A stretch of 64,000 nt of DNA, from NCBI GenBank assembly GCA_018292915.2, contig JACVVK020000005.1:2705001-2769000 (forward strand), written 5' to 3'. Position 1 is the first letter of the stretch; each line of letters begins with the position of its first letter. The notes under the pieces are model-generated. The model ran no database searches, was not told where the DNA came from, and worked only from the letters and a program-made list of their open reading frames with translations. The stretch comes from Batillaria attramentaria. Lineage: Eukaryota; Mollusca; Gastropoda; Batillariidae. This document shows, one piece after another, positions 43,671-55,239 of the stretch. Made by a program: the position numbers and the translations under genes.

Positions 43671-44085
43671 GTCGTAGGTACTGATGTTGTAGGTACAGTA
43701 AATTTCAGGTTATTGTCGTAGGTACTAATGTCGTAGGTACCAATGTTATAAGTACAGTCAGTTTCTGGCTAATGTCGTAGGTGCTAATTAATGTTGTAAG
43801 TACAGTTGTAGGTACTAATGTTGTAGGTACTAATGTTGTAGGTACTAATGTCGTAGGTACTGATGTTGTAGGTACAGTAAATTTCAGGTTATCAGTTGTC
43901 GTAGGTACTAATGTCGTAGGTACCAATGTTATAAGTACAGTCAGTTTCTGGCTAATGTCGTAGGTACTAATTAATGTTGTAAGTACAGTAAGTTTCTGGC
44001 TAATGTTGTAGGTACTAATGTTGTATGTACTAATGTTGTAGGTACTGATGTTGTAGGTACAGTAAGTTTCCGACTAATGTCAGTT
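43671..44085. repeat. 15-bp tandem array with 179-bp higher-order unit
   Basis: The basic unit GTCGTAGGTACTAAT varies at a few positions. A larger block containing CAGTAAATTTCAGGTTAT and GTACAGTCAGTTTCTGGCTA recurs with a shift of 179 bp (43671 and 43850). Because 15 is a multiple of 3, frames on both strands stay open (VVGTN or VPTTL repeats), but there is no gene context. Confidence 0.93.
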
Positions 44086-44100
44086 TGAGCAATAATGAGA

Positions 44101-44275
44101 GGGTGTGTGTTTAGGAGTTTCAAGTTTTAAGTTCCACCACGTATGGGTGCTATCAAAGGCGGGGCAAAGAGAAAAAGGCCAGCATAAACAATTATTTGAC
44201 ACCAGCCTGGACTCGAACTCACGGCCCGGGCATTGAAAGTGCAACGCAAAACCGCTCGACTATTCCGTCCCCCCA
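44101..44275 (-). mobile_element. SINE A, diverged full length
   Basis: The head, B box (GGACTCGAACTCACGG), body and tail are recognisable despite many changes. Confidence 0.82.
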
Positions 44276-44286
44276 GGTGGTTGTAG

Positions 44287-44406
44287 GGTGGGTGGGTAAG
44301 TGTTTGGGAGTTTAACGTCCTTTTCCACAACGTATAAAGATGAAACGGGGCAACGAGAAAAAGGCCAGCACAAATATTTGGTCCAGCATGGATTCGAACT
44401 CACCGG
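44287..44406 (-). mobile_element. SINE A, 5'-truncated
   Basis: Tail to B box only. The flanks CCCCCAGGTGGTTGTAG and CCCCCAAGTGGTTGTAG form a target duplication of about 17 bp with one mismatch (ending 44286, starting 44407). The insertion site is at the head end of the previous SINE A. Confidence 0.9.
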
Positions 44407-44409
44407 ACC

Positions 44410-44830
44410 CCCAAGTGGTTGTAGATACAGAAGGTTTCTGGTAAATGTCAGTTCGAGGGACAATTTTTTTTTCAAACCCTATCCACCTCCCCTCCCCCTT
44501 GAGTGACAGACGGCACGTACTGAGCCTCGTTATTGGCGTCTGAGCACCCCCGGACAAAAAGTGTTGTCACAGAAAATTCCACCAATCAGTGGCCACAATG
44601 CTTGTAAACACGACCAATCAACGAGCGCCACACAAAAACACCGCCACCGGTCGCTGGCCTCCGCTGAATTGGCTGTTAGGGTGGCTAAGTCCAACAGTGG
44701 CAGAAAGATCTGTCAAGATTTCGCTTGATATTTGTCATGCTGATGAAGTGTTGCACTGTGCGGGAGAGGAAAGGGTTTGTGCTGTTTGCTTGCAGAAATT
44801 GAGTGGGAGTAACTGATGGTAATGATGTGG
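44410..44830. other. Unassigned sequence
   Basis: No supported gene or repeat. Confidence 0.4.
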
Positions 44831-45180
44831 ATTTGGTCTCGAGGTCGCTCGCGTGTGAGTGTGTGTTTTGGCAGGGAGGTATTCGCTGATAATGGTATTG
44901 GTGTTGATGTTTATTTTGATATATTCTGTGTGTCCCTTTGCCGCAGTGAAAGGCTGTTTCCTCCGAGGAGGGGTGGGGGGTGGGGGTGTCGCTAATTGTA
45001 CAAGGCTGTCGTTTTATGTTGTTGTTGCTCCCTGCATGCATGGATTGGGATCTTTGATGTGCACACTTGATATTTGTGCGTGCGTGTGTACACAACGTCA
45101 GTTGCCTACCAGGGGATTAGAACCCGGTACCTCAGGATCCGCAGGCAACCGCCTTAACCACGAGACAAAATTTTCTAGTG
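44830..45180 (-). mobile_element. Possible further SINE (one copy)
   Basis: The minus strand has a tRNA-like head: TCGTGGTTAAGGCGG (A box-like) and GTACCGGGTTCTAATCCC (B box). Then comes a body with GTGCACATCAAAGATCCC. No second copy lies in the window, so family status is unproven. A SINE A fragment follows at about 45238-45287. Confidence 0.5.
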
Positions 45181-45439
45181 CAAAAACTGTAATCTTTAGG
45201 GGATCTGTGCCTTTCAGAAGACATGAAAAGGTATTGAATCTTCTTTTCCACCACATAAGGGGGCAATTAAGACGGGGCAACGAGCACTTTTTTTGGTTGT
45301 TCGTTTGTTTGTTTGTTTTATTCTATTTTTGCTCTCAGTCGGCATTCGACCTACAGGAAGCCGCAATCCGATGCCAAACACAAGTGCCACCGCTAGTAAA
45401 AACGAAAAAAAGTCACACTTCCCTCACTAAAGTGAGCAT

Positions 45440-45723
45440 TTGCAGCGCACTGGTACTCGGTTGTTGTTTTTGTTCTTGTTTTTTTGTGTTTTGTTTTTGA
45501 TGGGTTGTTGTTGTTTTTGTTTTTGGTTTGTTTGTTGTTTTCGTTCTTGTTTTTTTGTGTGTTTTTGTTTGATTGTTTTTGTTGTTTGTTTGTTTTGTTG
45601 TTGTTGTTGCTGTGTTTTTGTTGTTGTTTTTTTTTTTTTTTTTTTTTTTTTTTTGGGGGGGGGGGGTATGTTTGTTGTTGTTTTTGTTCTTATTTTATTG
45701 TGTGTTTTTGATTTTGTGTTTGT

Positions 45724-45756
<33 letters not shown>

Positions 45757-45765
45757 TTGCAGCGC
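45440..45765. repeat. TTG/T-rich low complexity with G run
   Basis: TTG and TTTTG repeats, about 28 T then about 12 G near 45625-45666, then TTG repeats (45722-45755). Phe/Val/Cys-rich frames are low complexity. Confidence 0.95.
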
Positions 45766-45944
45766 TCTTGTTTAATCCTGTTTATACCCGTGTGTATATG
45801 CCAAGCGTATCTGCATACTTCTTTGGGGCCGAGCAAAATTCATTTCATGCAAAGAGAAGAGGGTCACATTTTAAAGATTACGACGACCTGGAACGGCATT
45901 GCGTGGATACGCCAGCTAAAACATTTCTATTCACTGATTCATGA

Positions 45945-45950
<6 letters not shown>

Positions 45951-46023
<73 letters not shown>
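45951..46023. repeat. CA microsatellite
   Basis: About 72 bp of CA. Confidence 0.97.
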
Positions 46024-46025
<2 letters not shown>

Positions 46026-46029
46026 CCAG

Positions 46030-46489
46030 CAACAACAGCAAAAATCTCCTAGAACACAAACCTAATTAGACCTTATCTACGATTCATTTTCGTGCCTTGC
46101 ATTCTCAAGCATTCCTCTGGCACGCATAACTTGAAATTTATGCATGGAAGTTCTCTAGATCATCTTCATTTGTGTGGCGCTCTCAGCTTTAGAGAGATAG
46201 GAGCCTCCGCCGCCGGCAACTGTTTCAGCTCACAAGGTGTTGCCCTTGTGATAACGCACCAAGAAGATAATTACTTACTCGGCGGAGATAAGCGAGGCTT
46301 GTTCACCTATGGCACCGTTTGAGGACGCTATCAAGGTTCTTTATACGGTTGTTTTGTCACGGAGGTAATTTTGTCGTGATGTAGATTTTTGCTCTTGTCG
46401 ACGTGGGTGGACATTTTCAATTGATAGCGAGTTGCAAGGTTCTGCTGGTCGTGGGGACAGTGGGTGCATTTCAGTTCAGTTCCAGTACA

Positions 46490-46490
<1 letters not shown>
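46030..46490. other. Unassigned sequence
   Basis: No supported gene or repeat. Confidence 0.4.

Positions 46491-46491
<1 letters not shown>

Positions 46492-46583
<92 letters not shown>
46492..46583. repeat. GT microsatellite
   Basis: About 92 bp of GT. Confidence 0.97.
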
Positions 46584-46585
<2 letters not shown>

Positions 46586-46671
46586 GTCCGTAGAACCCAG
46601 GGGCATGGGAGGTCGTGTATGGTATTGCGCATTATGTGTTTGTAGTTAAATGTATGTTTGGAGGCATGTTG

Positions 46672-46843
46672 TGGGGAGCGGGGGTGGCCGTATTAATGGT
46701 AGAGCGTTGGACTTCTAATGCTCGGGTCGTGAGTTCGTATCCCGGCTGGGGCCAAATATTTATGCTGGCTTTTTTCACCGTCTTTGGTATCACCCGTATG
46801 TGGTGGAAAAGGACGTTAAACACCCAAACACCCACCCCACTCC
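46672..46843 (+). mobile_element. SINE A, full length
   Basis: Complete copy with a 4-bp insertion near the A box. The target duplication GGCATGTTG lies at 46663-46671 and 46844-46852. Confidence 0.93.
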
Positions 46844-46994
46844 GGCATGTTGCGGTGTTTCCGGGTGAGTGAGTGCGTGTTGATTGTATGGGGTCCTGAG
46901 CTCCTGCGGGAGGGAGGGTGTCCCTTTTCTACGTTTGACATAAGCGTTTGCAAGTAGCAGAGGTTGGTCCAGGCTGAATGAGTAATATGTATCA

Positions 46995-47047
46995 CCACCC
47001 CTCCCCCCCCCCCCCCCCCAAAAAAAAAAAAAAAACACAACAAAAAA

Positions 47048-47079
<32 letters not shown>

Positions 47080-47275
47080 ACAGAAACAACAACAACAGCA
47101 ACAGCAGCAACAACAACAACAACCCACCCAAACCAAACCAAACCACCCAAACCACCAACCAACCAACCAACCAACCAAAGTGGTATATTCATGCGTTGGT
47201 CCAGGCTGAATAAATAATAATCTGTATCACCCACCCCCAAAACAACAACAACAACAACAACAACAAAACCGTGGC
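46995..47275. repeat. C, A, CAA/CAG and CCAA runs, locally duplicated
   Basis: 'TGGTCCAGGCTGAATGAGTA' plus a CACCC/CAA block at about 46965-47140 recurs at 47197-47270 ('GGTCCAGGCTGAATAAATAA'), so a short segment was duplicated. Confidence 0.85.
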
Positions 47276-47289
47276 ATACTCATGCGTGA

Positions 47290-48265
47290 GATGTGTTAAG
47301 ACACCTGCCACAGTCGGACGTACGTGCAACCTATTGACTCATAGAGCCACTGGTCATCCAGACCGACTGCACAGTCAGTGTACAGTACTGCCATAACACC
47401 ATCGACCATTGTCCGATATTCGACCGTTGAACATTCCGTAACGCTAACACCGTTACCGGGTTATCTCTATTCACACATTCCATGCAACATTCATAGCAGC
47501 CCAGGGCTGCAAGCTGGATCAGCAAAAAGCGGCTACAAGAGGCGGTCAATGATGATGGGGGAACACGTTTCCAGTGCTACCACGATTTAAAGTTTTTAAC
47601 GACGATTGTAGGTTTTAAAGTTGCATGCTTGAAATATGAGTATGCACGTGTGTACATTGTAGTAGAGTTCAAAGTTCATTTCCGGCCCCTTTATTTTACA
47701 CAGGCAAAACAGGTTTCAGCAACGGACTCGGCAACTTGCAGTCATTTTTTGGAAATTTTCAGTCAAATATCCTGTCCTTTCAGCAAAAAAAAAAAAAAAA
47801 GTTTTGTTTAAACAGATTTATTTTGTTGCACTGGAGAAAGTACAGAAAACAGTTTGAGCATAAACCAGACGTACTTATGACATGCTCAATACAAATTCAG
47901 TTAAAGCAATCTTTGCAAGGGTGGTCCACGAATTATAAGAGAGAGAGAGGGGGGGGGGGGGGGAGTGGAGTAGGTCTTAGTTTGTCAGTGAGCATTTTCA
48001 TATCAACGGTGGTCAGCTGCTACAGTCGATCATAGTATGTATTAGTGTATTTATAGAAAAACGCGCTGAAAGTGTGATATTAAAAAAAAAGGTTTCAGCC
48101 AAAGAAGAGGACGGTGGGCGGTGGGGGGAGAGGCTACACACACAGTCATGTATCATGATACATATAATGCCATATGGGACAGTCTAGCTTCATTTTGAAG
48201 ACTTGCATGTCAGTTCCAAGGCAGTATTTTACTTTTGGGTGCCAGGAGAAGCTACTAAATGCGTC
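47290..48265. other. Mostly unassigned, with repeat K
   Basis: K is at about 47540-47650 (minus-strand core, then AACGACGATT, TTGAAATATGAGTATGCACG). A G run at 47951-47963. No gene seen. Confidence 0.45.
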
Positions 48266-48277
48266 TAAAAATGCTAA

Positions 48278-48379
48278 AGTCGGCTCTTGCCTGGGCACTG
48301 CGGAGCGCCACAGTGCTGTCCACAGTTGTGACACAGTTGTCATTTTGGGACACAGTTGTCATTTTGGGGTTTTCCGCCG
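48278..48379. mobile_element. MITE H left-end fragment
   Basis: AGTCGGCTCTTGCCTGGGCA, then CGGAGCGCCACAGTGCTGTC, match the left third of 35903-36209, again preceded by TAA (48275-48277). GGGACACAGTTGTCATTTTG is duplicated in tandem. The copy stops at a T run then a G run (48380-48425). Confidence 0.85.
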
Positions 48380-48539
48380 AATTTTTTTTTTTTTTTTTTT
48401 TTTTTGGGGGGGGGGGGGGGGGGGCGCGTGGGTGAATTTTAAAGGTTTTCAGTCTAGGGTGTCATGCGCACCGTTATGTATAATAGGAATATACAGCATT
48501 TTCTTTGATTTAAAAAAAAAAATTGAATTCTGTATTGTG

Positions 48540-49120
48540 TGTCGTCTGCTTTGGAGCGGAGGAGTAGCACCGGAAACAGTTGGGGTCCATTTTGAAAATA
48601 CCCCGTGCTCGCCCAGGGCTCGAGACTGGTTAGACTGAGGTATGAAAAGCCTTTAGGAGCCGTTGAAGGCAGCACTGCCCTGGGACTGGCCCGGTGAGAT
48701 GAGAGACTTGGACCAATTAGTGCATGATTTATTGACTCCGCGAATACACATCGAATGCTTGGCTGGTGTCGGGGAGGTGACTGCATACCTTTGGTTACTA
48801 TGATAGACGGGTACTGGCTGGCTCCAGCTGCAACATAATTATACCGCCGGTCAGTCAGTAGTCTCACCTGTGCAGGTGAAGAGATGACTATGCAGGCCGC
48901 GGTTGCAGATGATGATTTGTCGATGATATGGGGGTCAGAGGAAGGTGGGGGGTAGCAGAGATTGTTAATTGCGGCTTTGACGCGTCCTTTTCCTCGGTTC
49001 CACTCACGGAGTGGGACTAAACTGAACAGGAGACTTTTAACAAGTGCTGTGGCGTTAAACTGCGTTCAGCTTCAGTCTTATTTACTTGTATTGTTCTTCG
49101 GCTTATCGTACAAAGGACCA
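48540..49120. other. Unassigned stretch with repeat K
   Basis: K at about 48555-48605 (GGAGTAGCACCGGAAACAGT then TCCATTTTG). The rest has no supported feature. Confidence 0.45.
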
Positions 49121-49133
49121 CAACAGCGATTCA

Positions 49134-49524
<391 letters not shown>

Positions 49525-49599
49525 TATTCACCCCACCTCCCCCTCCCCACTTACCTCACGATGTTTATATCCATTTTACACATGTATCTGTCTTTGCAG

Positions 49600-49728
49600 G
49601 CGCCACACCCAAGTACCAGACCCCGGCGAAAACAAACGCAGAGCACAGAATTTGTTGACGTAAAAACTGGGGACCTCCCAGCCAAAGAAAAGAACATCAG
49701 CCCAATTGAAACTAACCAATCAAATTAA
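49600..49728 (+). CDS. Candidate 3'-terminal coding exon of an unknown gene
   Basis: A pyrimidine-rich tract ending TCTGTCTTTGCAG precedes an open phase-0 frame of 42 codons ending TAA (49726-49728). The peptide is hydrophilic and complex, with RPRRKQTQSTEFVDVKTGDL and ending ISPIETNQSN. It looks like a charged C-terminal tail. About 410 bp downstream is AATAAA (50140-50145), with a SINE A 16 bp further on. No family is recognised and upstream exons were not found. Best non-transposon coding candidate in the window, but unproven. Confidence 0.4.
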   Translation, partial: APHPSTRPRRKQTQSTEFVDVKTGDLPAKEKNISPIETNQSN

Positions 49729-50139
49729 CGAACCCAAACAAACAGCCGGTAACTTGCCAGACAGCGGCATTGTACGCTATAGAAGAGCGAAATGCAGGAG
49801 AGGTGTACCGATTAAGGTTTGGGACCATCTTTTACTGGTCTGTGCGGGTGAGACTGAGTTCATGGTATTAACATTGTGTGGTTATTACATGTTGTGGCCA
49901 GACCCGAATGTCTGAATCATGAAACGTTGTTTATATGAACTAAAATGTTTTTCAGTTTTTTTTTGTTTTGTTTTTTTGGTTGTTGTTGTTGTTGTTGTTT
50001 TTAAAAGAATTTGTAAGATAAGAGAAAGGTTCAAGAGTGCATTACCGTCGAATTATTAATGAATTTGGTTTCCTCTCATTACCTTCCAGTACCATTGTTG
50101 AAAATACTTATAACCATTGTTACTGTTATCGAATGACCA

Positions 50140-50145
50140 AATAAA
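50140..50145 (+). promoter_or_regulatory. Possible poly(A) signal
   Basis: AATAAA followed by CATTGTAATTAG. It would end the 3' untranslated region of the candidate exon at 49600. The normal GT-rich downstream element may have been displaced by the SINE A inserted at 50162. Confidence 0.35.
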
Positions 50146-50161
50146 CATTGTAATTAGCAGT

Positions 50162-50316
50162 GGGGAGCCGGGGTGGCCGAATGGTAGAGCGTTGGACTTC
50201 TAATGCTCGGGTCGTGAGTTCGTATCCCGGCTGGAGCCAAATATTTATGCTGGCTTTTTCATCGTTGCCCCGGCTGGAAAAGGTCGTTAAACCCACAAAC
50301 ACCCACCCACCCACCC
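50162..50316 (+). mobile_element. SINE A, full-length head, shortened body
   Basis: The target duplication GTAATTAGCAGT (50150-50161) and GTAATTAGTAGT (50317-50328) has one mismatch. The body lacks the GTCTTTGATATCACCC block, an internal deletion (GCCCCGGCTGGAAAAGG join). A TTA run follows at 50341-50381. Confidence 0.93.
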
Positions 50317-50337
50317 GTAATTAGTAGTAGTATGTTT

Positions 50338-50381
<44 letters not shown>

Positions 50382-50455
50382 CAGGCATGCTTCGTTATTA
50401 TTGGACGCAGCAGCGTAACCCATTTACATGTAAATTAGTAGCATATGATCCTTTT

Positions 50456-50665
50456 TCCTCATATTACGTCAATGGAGTTACTCCTTTCTTTCCATGTTTC
50501 CGGCATCTCAAACCACATGTGCTTTCCTCGTTGTAGTGTCTGGCAAAACGTTTGCCAGACCATGTCATGTGTTGTGCTCAATATGCCGCGGGGACGCGAT
50601 TGGCTGAATTCTGGGGGCTCGCCCCTTTTGATTGACAGGAGCGGAGTCGTCCATTGAAACGTCGA
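50456..50665. repeat. Dispersed repeat N, copy 2
   Basis: Same orientation as 294-530; shares CTCGTTGTAGTGTCTGGCAA, 'TGTCATGTGTTGTGCTC' and GGAGTCGTCCATT. Confidence 0.7.
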
Positions 50666-50717
50666 GTGGCTTAAAGAAGCCACCTAACAAACTCTGTATT
50701 CACTAGCGCCTTCTTCT

Positions 50718-50719
<2 letters not shown>

Positions 50720-50765
<46 letters not shown>

Positions 50766-50922
50766 GGAGCCGGGGTGGCCGAATGGTAGAGCGTTGGACT
50801 TTCAATGCTCGGGTCGTGAGTTCGAATCCCGGCTGGGGCCAAATATTTGTGCTGGCCTTTTTCTCGCTGCCTCGTCTTTGACATCACCCTTAGGTGGTGG
50901 AAAAGGACGTTAAACTCCCAAA

Positions 50923-50953
<31 letters not shown>
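50720..50953 (+). mobile_element. SINE A inside a CT microsatellite
   Basis: Full SINE A (50764-50932) on the plus strand, flanked by CT runs 50720-50763 and 50933-50953. Confidence 0.93.
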
Positions 50954-50989
50954 ACCCAGCCAGCTGAATTTCCAACTAACAAGCATCGA

Positions 50990-51580
50990 TGTTCAGTCTC
51001 TCACACAGAGGCATGAAACAGATGGACTCCATATGTTTGAGTCAATATTTGATGTGTCTGATTGAACGCTGCATAGAGACCTTAACACTGCCAGTTCCCC
51101 CCTCCCCCCCACCCCCAGTGCCCTCCCCGTGACTTACAAAACATCCCCTTTTTTGCATGCGGGCTCACAGAAGGCAAACAGACGAGGTTTGATCACTTTG
51201 TTGCATGAAGTGATTTCCTTCCATCATTCGTGGTCCATGGCGCGAATCTATTCATAGGGTCTATCGTATTTGCTTTCGGCTTCCCAGACTTTGTAACAAT
51301 TGTAAGCTGCTTTTTTTTTTTTTTTTGCTTTGTTGGTTTTTTTTTTTTTTTGTCGGGTTATCGTAATAAAAATTCATTGCACTTTTGATGTTTTCCTGTA
51401 GTATGAGCGTATCAACTGTTGCAGCGGACGTCTCTTCGGTTGTCTGGAGAAAGGGCCCAGCCGCCTATGAAATGCATGGTGCATAAGACCTTATTCCAGA
51501 CAAGGTTTAGCACTCATACTTGTTATCACATTTATGTATACATGTATGAAACCAAGGAACGGCAGACGAAGGAATGTCTT
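50990..51580. other. Unassigned sequence
   Basis: T runs near 51311-51352; no supported gene. Confidence 0.4.
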
Positions 51581-51589
51581 GAAAAAGGA

Positions 51590-51766
51590 GAGAGAGAGAG
51601 AGAGAGAGGGTGGATGGGTGGGTGTTTGGGAGTTTCACGTCCTTTTCCACCACGTATGGGTAATATCAAAGACGGGGCAAAGGCCAGCACAAACATTTGA
51701 CCCCAGCCGAGATTTAAACTCACGACTGACCTGAGCTCTGAAAGTCCAACGCTCTGTCATTCGGCT

Positions 51767-51799
<33 letters not shown>
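51590..51799 (-). mobile_element. SINE A inside an AG microsatellite
   Basis: Minus-strand SINE A (about 51609-51768) between AG runs 51590-51608 and 51771-51799. The head is diverged (AACGCTCTGTCATTCGGCTA). Confidence 0.9.
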
Positions 51800-51803
<4 letters not shown>

Positions 51804-51835
51804 TCCGAAATGCAGCTTTTTCTTTCTTGTAGGGA

Positions 51836-51837
<2 letters not shown>

Positions 51838-51867
<30 letters not shown>

Positions 51868-52252
51868 ATTGTGCACTGTGTATGCGCTTTACCCAACTTC
51901 TTAAACTGACTCAAACTGCCGCGAGCTGAACCCGACACGGACGCTCACGTGAATCACGCGCATTCTCTCACACACTGGACATGAACACATTACAATCACG
52001 TGGTGCGAAGGGTCGGCTCAGCTAATTAAGTTTCGGAATTTAGAATTGCGTTTATTTTCAAATATTTTGTGGGCTGAACATTTCCAAAGCAGAGGGGGAG
52101 GAAGCCGAAGTACCCGGAGCGAACCCCCGTCGGTCGGCCCGAATGAACGGTGCCACGTACGAGAAGAATTTTCTTCGCCCCGAGTTGGACTCGAACCTGA
52201 CCTCCCATATTGGTGACGAAGTCTCTTAAACCACTAGACCACCGACCGCCCC
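51838..52252 (-). mobile_element. SINE B, full length
   Basis: Minus-strand head TGGTCTAGTGGTTTAAGAGA, B box AGGTTCGAGTCC, core CGGGTACTTCGGCTTCC, GCACCACGTGATTGTAATGT and tail. Instead of TTA repeats the tail ends in a TAC/TAG-type repeat (TACTAC on plus, 51838-51867). Confidence 0.92.
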
Positions 52253-52259
52253 ATATCTG

Positions 52260-52847
52260 AGATGATAAACAAACCTATGCTTCTATTACAGTGTACTTCT
52301 CAATCTGTTGCTTCTCCAAAAACAAAAAAAAACAAAAAACAAAAATGTGAACCGAAGAACAATCTGCACGTGAATTCAGTTCAAGGTCGACCAGGTGTTT
52401 GAAGGTCAAAGCAGGAAACAGAAGAGGGAGTCAATTTCATGACCTCACTGAACCTTTATTGACATACTCCAGCTATTGAACGGTAACACTATTAATTTTT
52501 GTTTCTGATCTGGGCACTTCGCTCGTTCAACGACTGAATATCCAATGCCGAGACCTTCATCTGAAGTTGACTGATGTGGTAACTGACCGGCGGACACGCA
52601 AACTTGCTGCTAGACAGTTGCTGTAGTTTGTGGGCGTTTGTTTGGGGATATATACGCACTGGTCGATAGTGAAATACCTACCTCACACTGGAGGTAGCCT
52701 TGGTGATTTTTTCGGGCTGAACTGCAGTCTGAATGGTGTCATCTCTCTTGGTATGTGCAGTCAGTGGTATGCGGTGTTTGCCGCGCGGGTATTCTAACCA
52801 AACCAAAGACCCGGCTAGTCGTCATTATAGGCACGTGCAGGTGAATG

Positions 52848-52850
<3 letters not shown>
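52260..52850. other. Unassigned sequence
   Basis: No supported gene or repeat. Confidence 0.4.
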
Positions 52851-52881
<31 letters not shown>

Positions 52882-52985
52882 AGTTTTAGCAACGACAGAT
52901 AGGTAAAATGGCTCTGTGAACAATCTGCCTCTGTCAGTATCTATACCCGCGTTGAAAAAAAAACTTCATTGACTCTCGCTGTCTT
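52851..52985. repeat. CT microsatellite and dispersed repeat O, copy 2
   Basis: CT run 52851-52878, then O (TTTTAGCAACGACAGATAGG, AACTTCATTGACTC) matching 107-232. Confidence 0.6.
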
Positions 52986-53035
52986 TGTCTCTGTCTGCCT
53001 GCTTGTCTGTCGCCAGGCTCTGTCTGTCTGTCTGT

Positions 53036-53063
53036 CTCTCTCTGTCTCTCTCTCTCTCCACCA

Positions 53064-53102
<39 letters not shown>

Positions 53103-53110
53103 CGCGCGAG
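53036..53110. repeat. CT, GT and GC microsatellites
   Basis: CT and CTGT repeats are followed by GT then GCGCGCGCGC (53093-53107), a strong Z-DNA-prone block. Confidence 0.95.
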
Positions 53111-53540
53111 TACGTGCGAGCTGGTTGACGTACAGCATGCGTGTACTGTTCAGTACAAGAGCTACTTCTCACCTGGGGCAAACATTGCCGTTTGCACAAA
53201 ATGGTCATCTCCACCACCACCACCCCTCCCCCACTCCCTTCCATACCCCCCCCCCCCCTCCTACACCCTCACCTCTCACCCTCACGTCTCAAGAGTGTCT
53301 TGTGTACAGCCAGTTGCCAGAAACATTCAGTGTCAGGGCAGACACCTGTAAACATGGCCGACCGACTGATTACTATAATTGCAGGCACCATGTAGTAGCA
53401 CCGTTCTCACTAATCCCACCGTAAGCACGCATGTCAGTTCTGCACAGAAACCAAAACCTCAGTATAAGCGAGAAGTGAGAAGTTTGTTCGTCAGCGTAAA
53501 CGTGGTACGTTGCCACGTGCCTGAGCTCATCAACTTATTT
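53110..53540. other. Unassigned sequence
   Basis: C-rich tract 53215-53285. A partial repeat K core (ATGTAGTAGCACCGTTCTCA) lies at about 53389-53410. No gene supported. Confidence 0.4.
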
Positions 53541-53542
53541 TA

Positions 53543-54015
53543 ACTTACAACCTCTATGCTTGTAACGCCCGTCGCTGCGGCCGGCTCAGAGATGGAAAAC
53601 CCGTAGCTTTCAAAGCTGTGAAGGGTGTTTGCCAGGTAGAACATAGACGGGATGTTTCATTTGGCCATTGCCGCGACCGTTTTCGTGACTTTGTGGCTTC
53701 TAATTTGAGAGAAATACGACTTTTTTGGAGCCTATGGTCCATTCCTGAACAGACTGGGACTCGACAAAGCTTCTAGAAATAACCACCAATCAGCGCCGTC
53801 TAGCTAGTCCTCAGTCCGCAACCAAATAACGCCGTCTGCTCAGTACGCGGTATATACTTCTACACCAACTAATACGCCGGCCAGAGTCCCCACCGGCAGT
53901 GGTCTCAGATGCTTTATTGTAACACAGGTGACTGATTCTGACGCGGAGAGACGGTCAGCGCATTCGACGAAAAGTTTTCCACAGGCTGTCGTACGTACTG
54001 AGACATTAATCTGCC
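53543..54015 (-). repeat. Dispersed repeat F, uninterrupted reference copy
   Basis: About 470 bp with none of the insertions seen in the other three copies (SINE B, G, H, I), so it defines the empty sites. Its reading frames are not conserved in the other copies. Origin unknown; no terminal inverted repeats seen. Confidence 0.85.
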
Positions 54016-54019
54016 GAAA

Positions 54020-55050
54020 ACTGGGGTCTCGAACAGGTGAACGTATAGACCCTGGCTGTACTGACGTTTGGCAGCACAGGTCAAGGACCGAGCCGAAAAA
54101 ATCTACCTCAGCTCTGAGGTAGCCTGCGTGTCCATGACCCGTTCTGTGCACCAGAGACTGAGCACGTGATTTTTTTTTCTTTTTTTTTCTTTTTTGCTTC
54201 GTCCCAATACTTAGAAGTAAACAGAAGTGTGAATGAAGAGGGATATGAACAAGTACAGATGTTTGGTTGGTGGGTTGGTTAGTTGGTGGGCTGGTTGGTA
54301 GAATAGTTGGTTGTTAGGCTGTCAGTGTTGGACTCAGCAGCTAAAAATGTGCTAAGATGGTAAGCCCCACGCACCCACCCCGGCATTATAGTGATATAAA
54401 CTGCTTATACTTTTGTATTTTTACTAACCACTGAGCATGTAAGGAAAGATGTAGGGCTGCTTTTTTCAGTTGCGTGCCTTGTCACAAGTCTCAAACATTA
54501 GCGTAGATTTGTGTGCACATCGTTGCAACCGGAGATTACCTCTCTGTTGCACGCGCACTTTTGTCTATGCGCAGTAAAAAATAAAAATTTAAAAAAAAAT
54601 CAGGCAAATTCCCCTCGTTTTTAGGCAGTGCGTGCCACATGCATGCACCGGAAAGAGATTCACTCAGACACGTCCCTGGAAATAATACTTTCACATGCCA
54701 CGCAACAATCTCCTTTTCACAGATGGCTCGACATATTTCACCATAAAGGGATCAGAATGGGAGGCAGGACAGGGGTGCGGTCCGTAAACGAGTTAAAAAA
54801 AGACAACTTTAATCCGATTATTCAGTGTTTACCAGCATAATGGGCTCACGAAGAAGATCTCGCGTTGTGCGAGGCGCCTTCAGATCTTCCATCTCATGCA
54901 GCTGGATTCACACGCAGGTCACGTGACGGCTGACTTGTCATGGCGTATATCTAATGAGAGAAATAATTAAAACGTGTTCTTGAACGTATGGACTGTCTAA
55001 GCCGCTCTCCCAGACAGCAGCACTCTTCAAGTTTTCAGGTTTTCTCAATG
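54020..55050. other. Unassigned sequence
   Basis: Contains a GGTTGGT-type repeat (54262-54320) and A/T-rich runs. No exon supported. Confidence 0.4.
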
Positions 55051-55060
55051 GGTCGTGATT

Positions 55061-55078
55061 ACTCTCTCTCTCTCTCTC

Positions 55079-55109
<31 letters not shown>

Positions 55110-55204
55110 TCCTTTCTCTCTCTCTCTCTCTTCCTTTCTCTCTCTCTCTCACTCTCTCTCTCTCTCTCTTCCTTTCTCTCTCTCTCTCACTCTCTCTCTC
55201 TCTC

Positions 55205-55236
<32 letters not shown>

Positions 55237-55237
55237 A
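55061..55237. repeat. CT array with periodic TTCCTTT interruptions
   Basis: CT runs are punctuated by CTTCCTTTCTCTC at about five positions, a minisatellite built from a microsatellite. It is a homopyrimidine tract able to form triplex DNA. Confidence 0.95.
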
Positions 55238-55239
55238 CC

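Noticed and set aside
43705..43963. VVGTN/VPTTL pentapeptide frames
   Set aside because: They come from a 15-bp tandem repeat. No start context, splice sites or signal peptide supports a gene.
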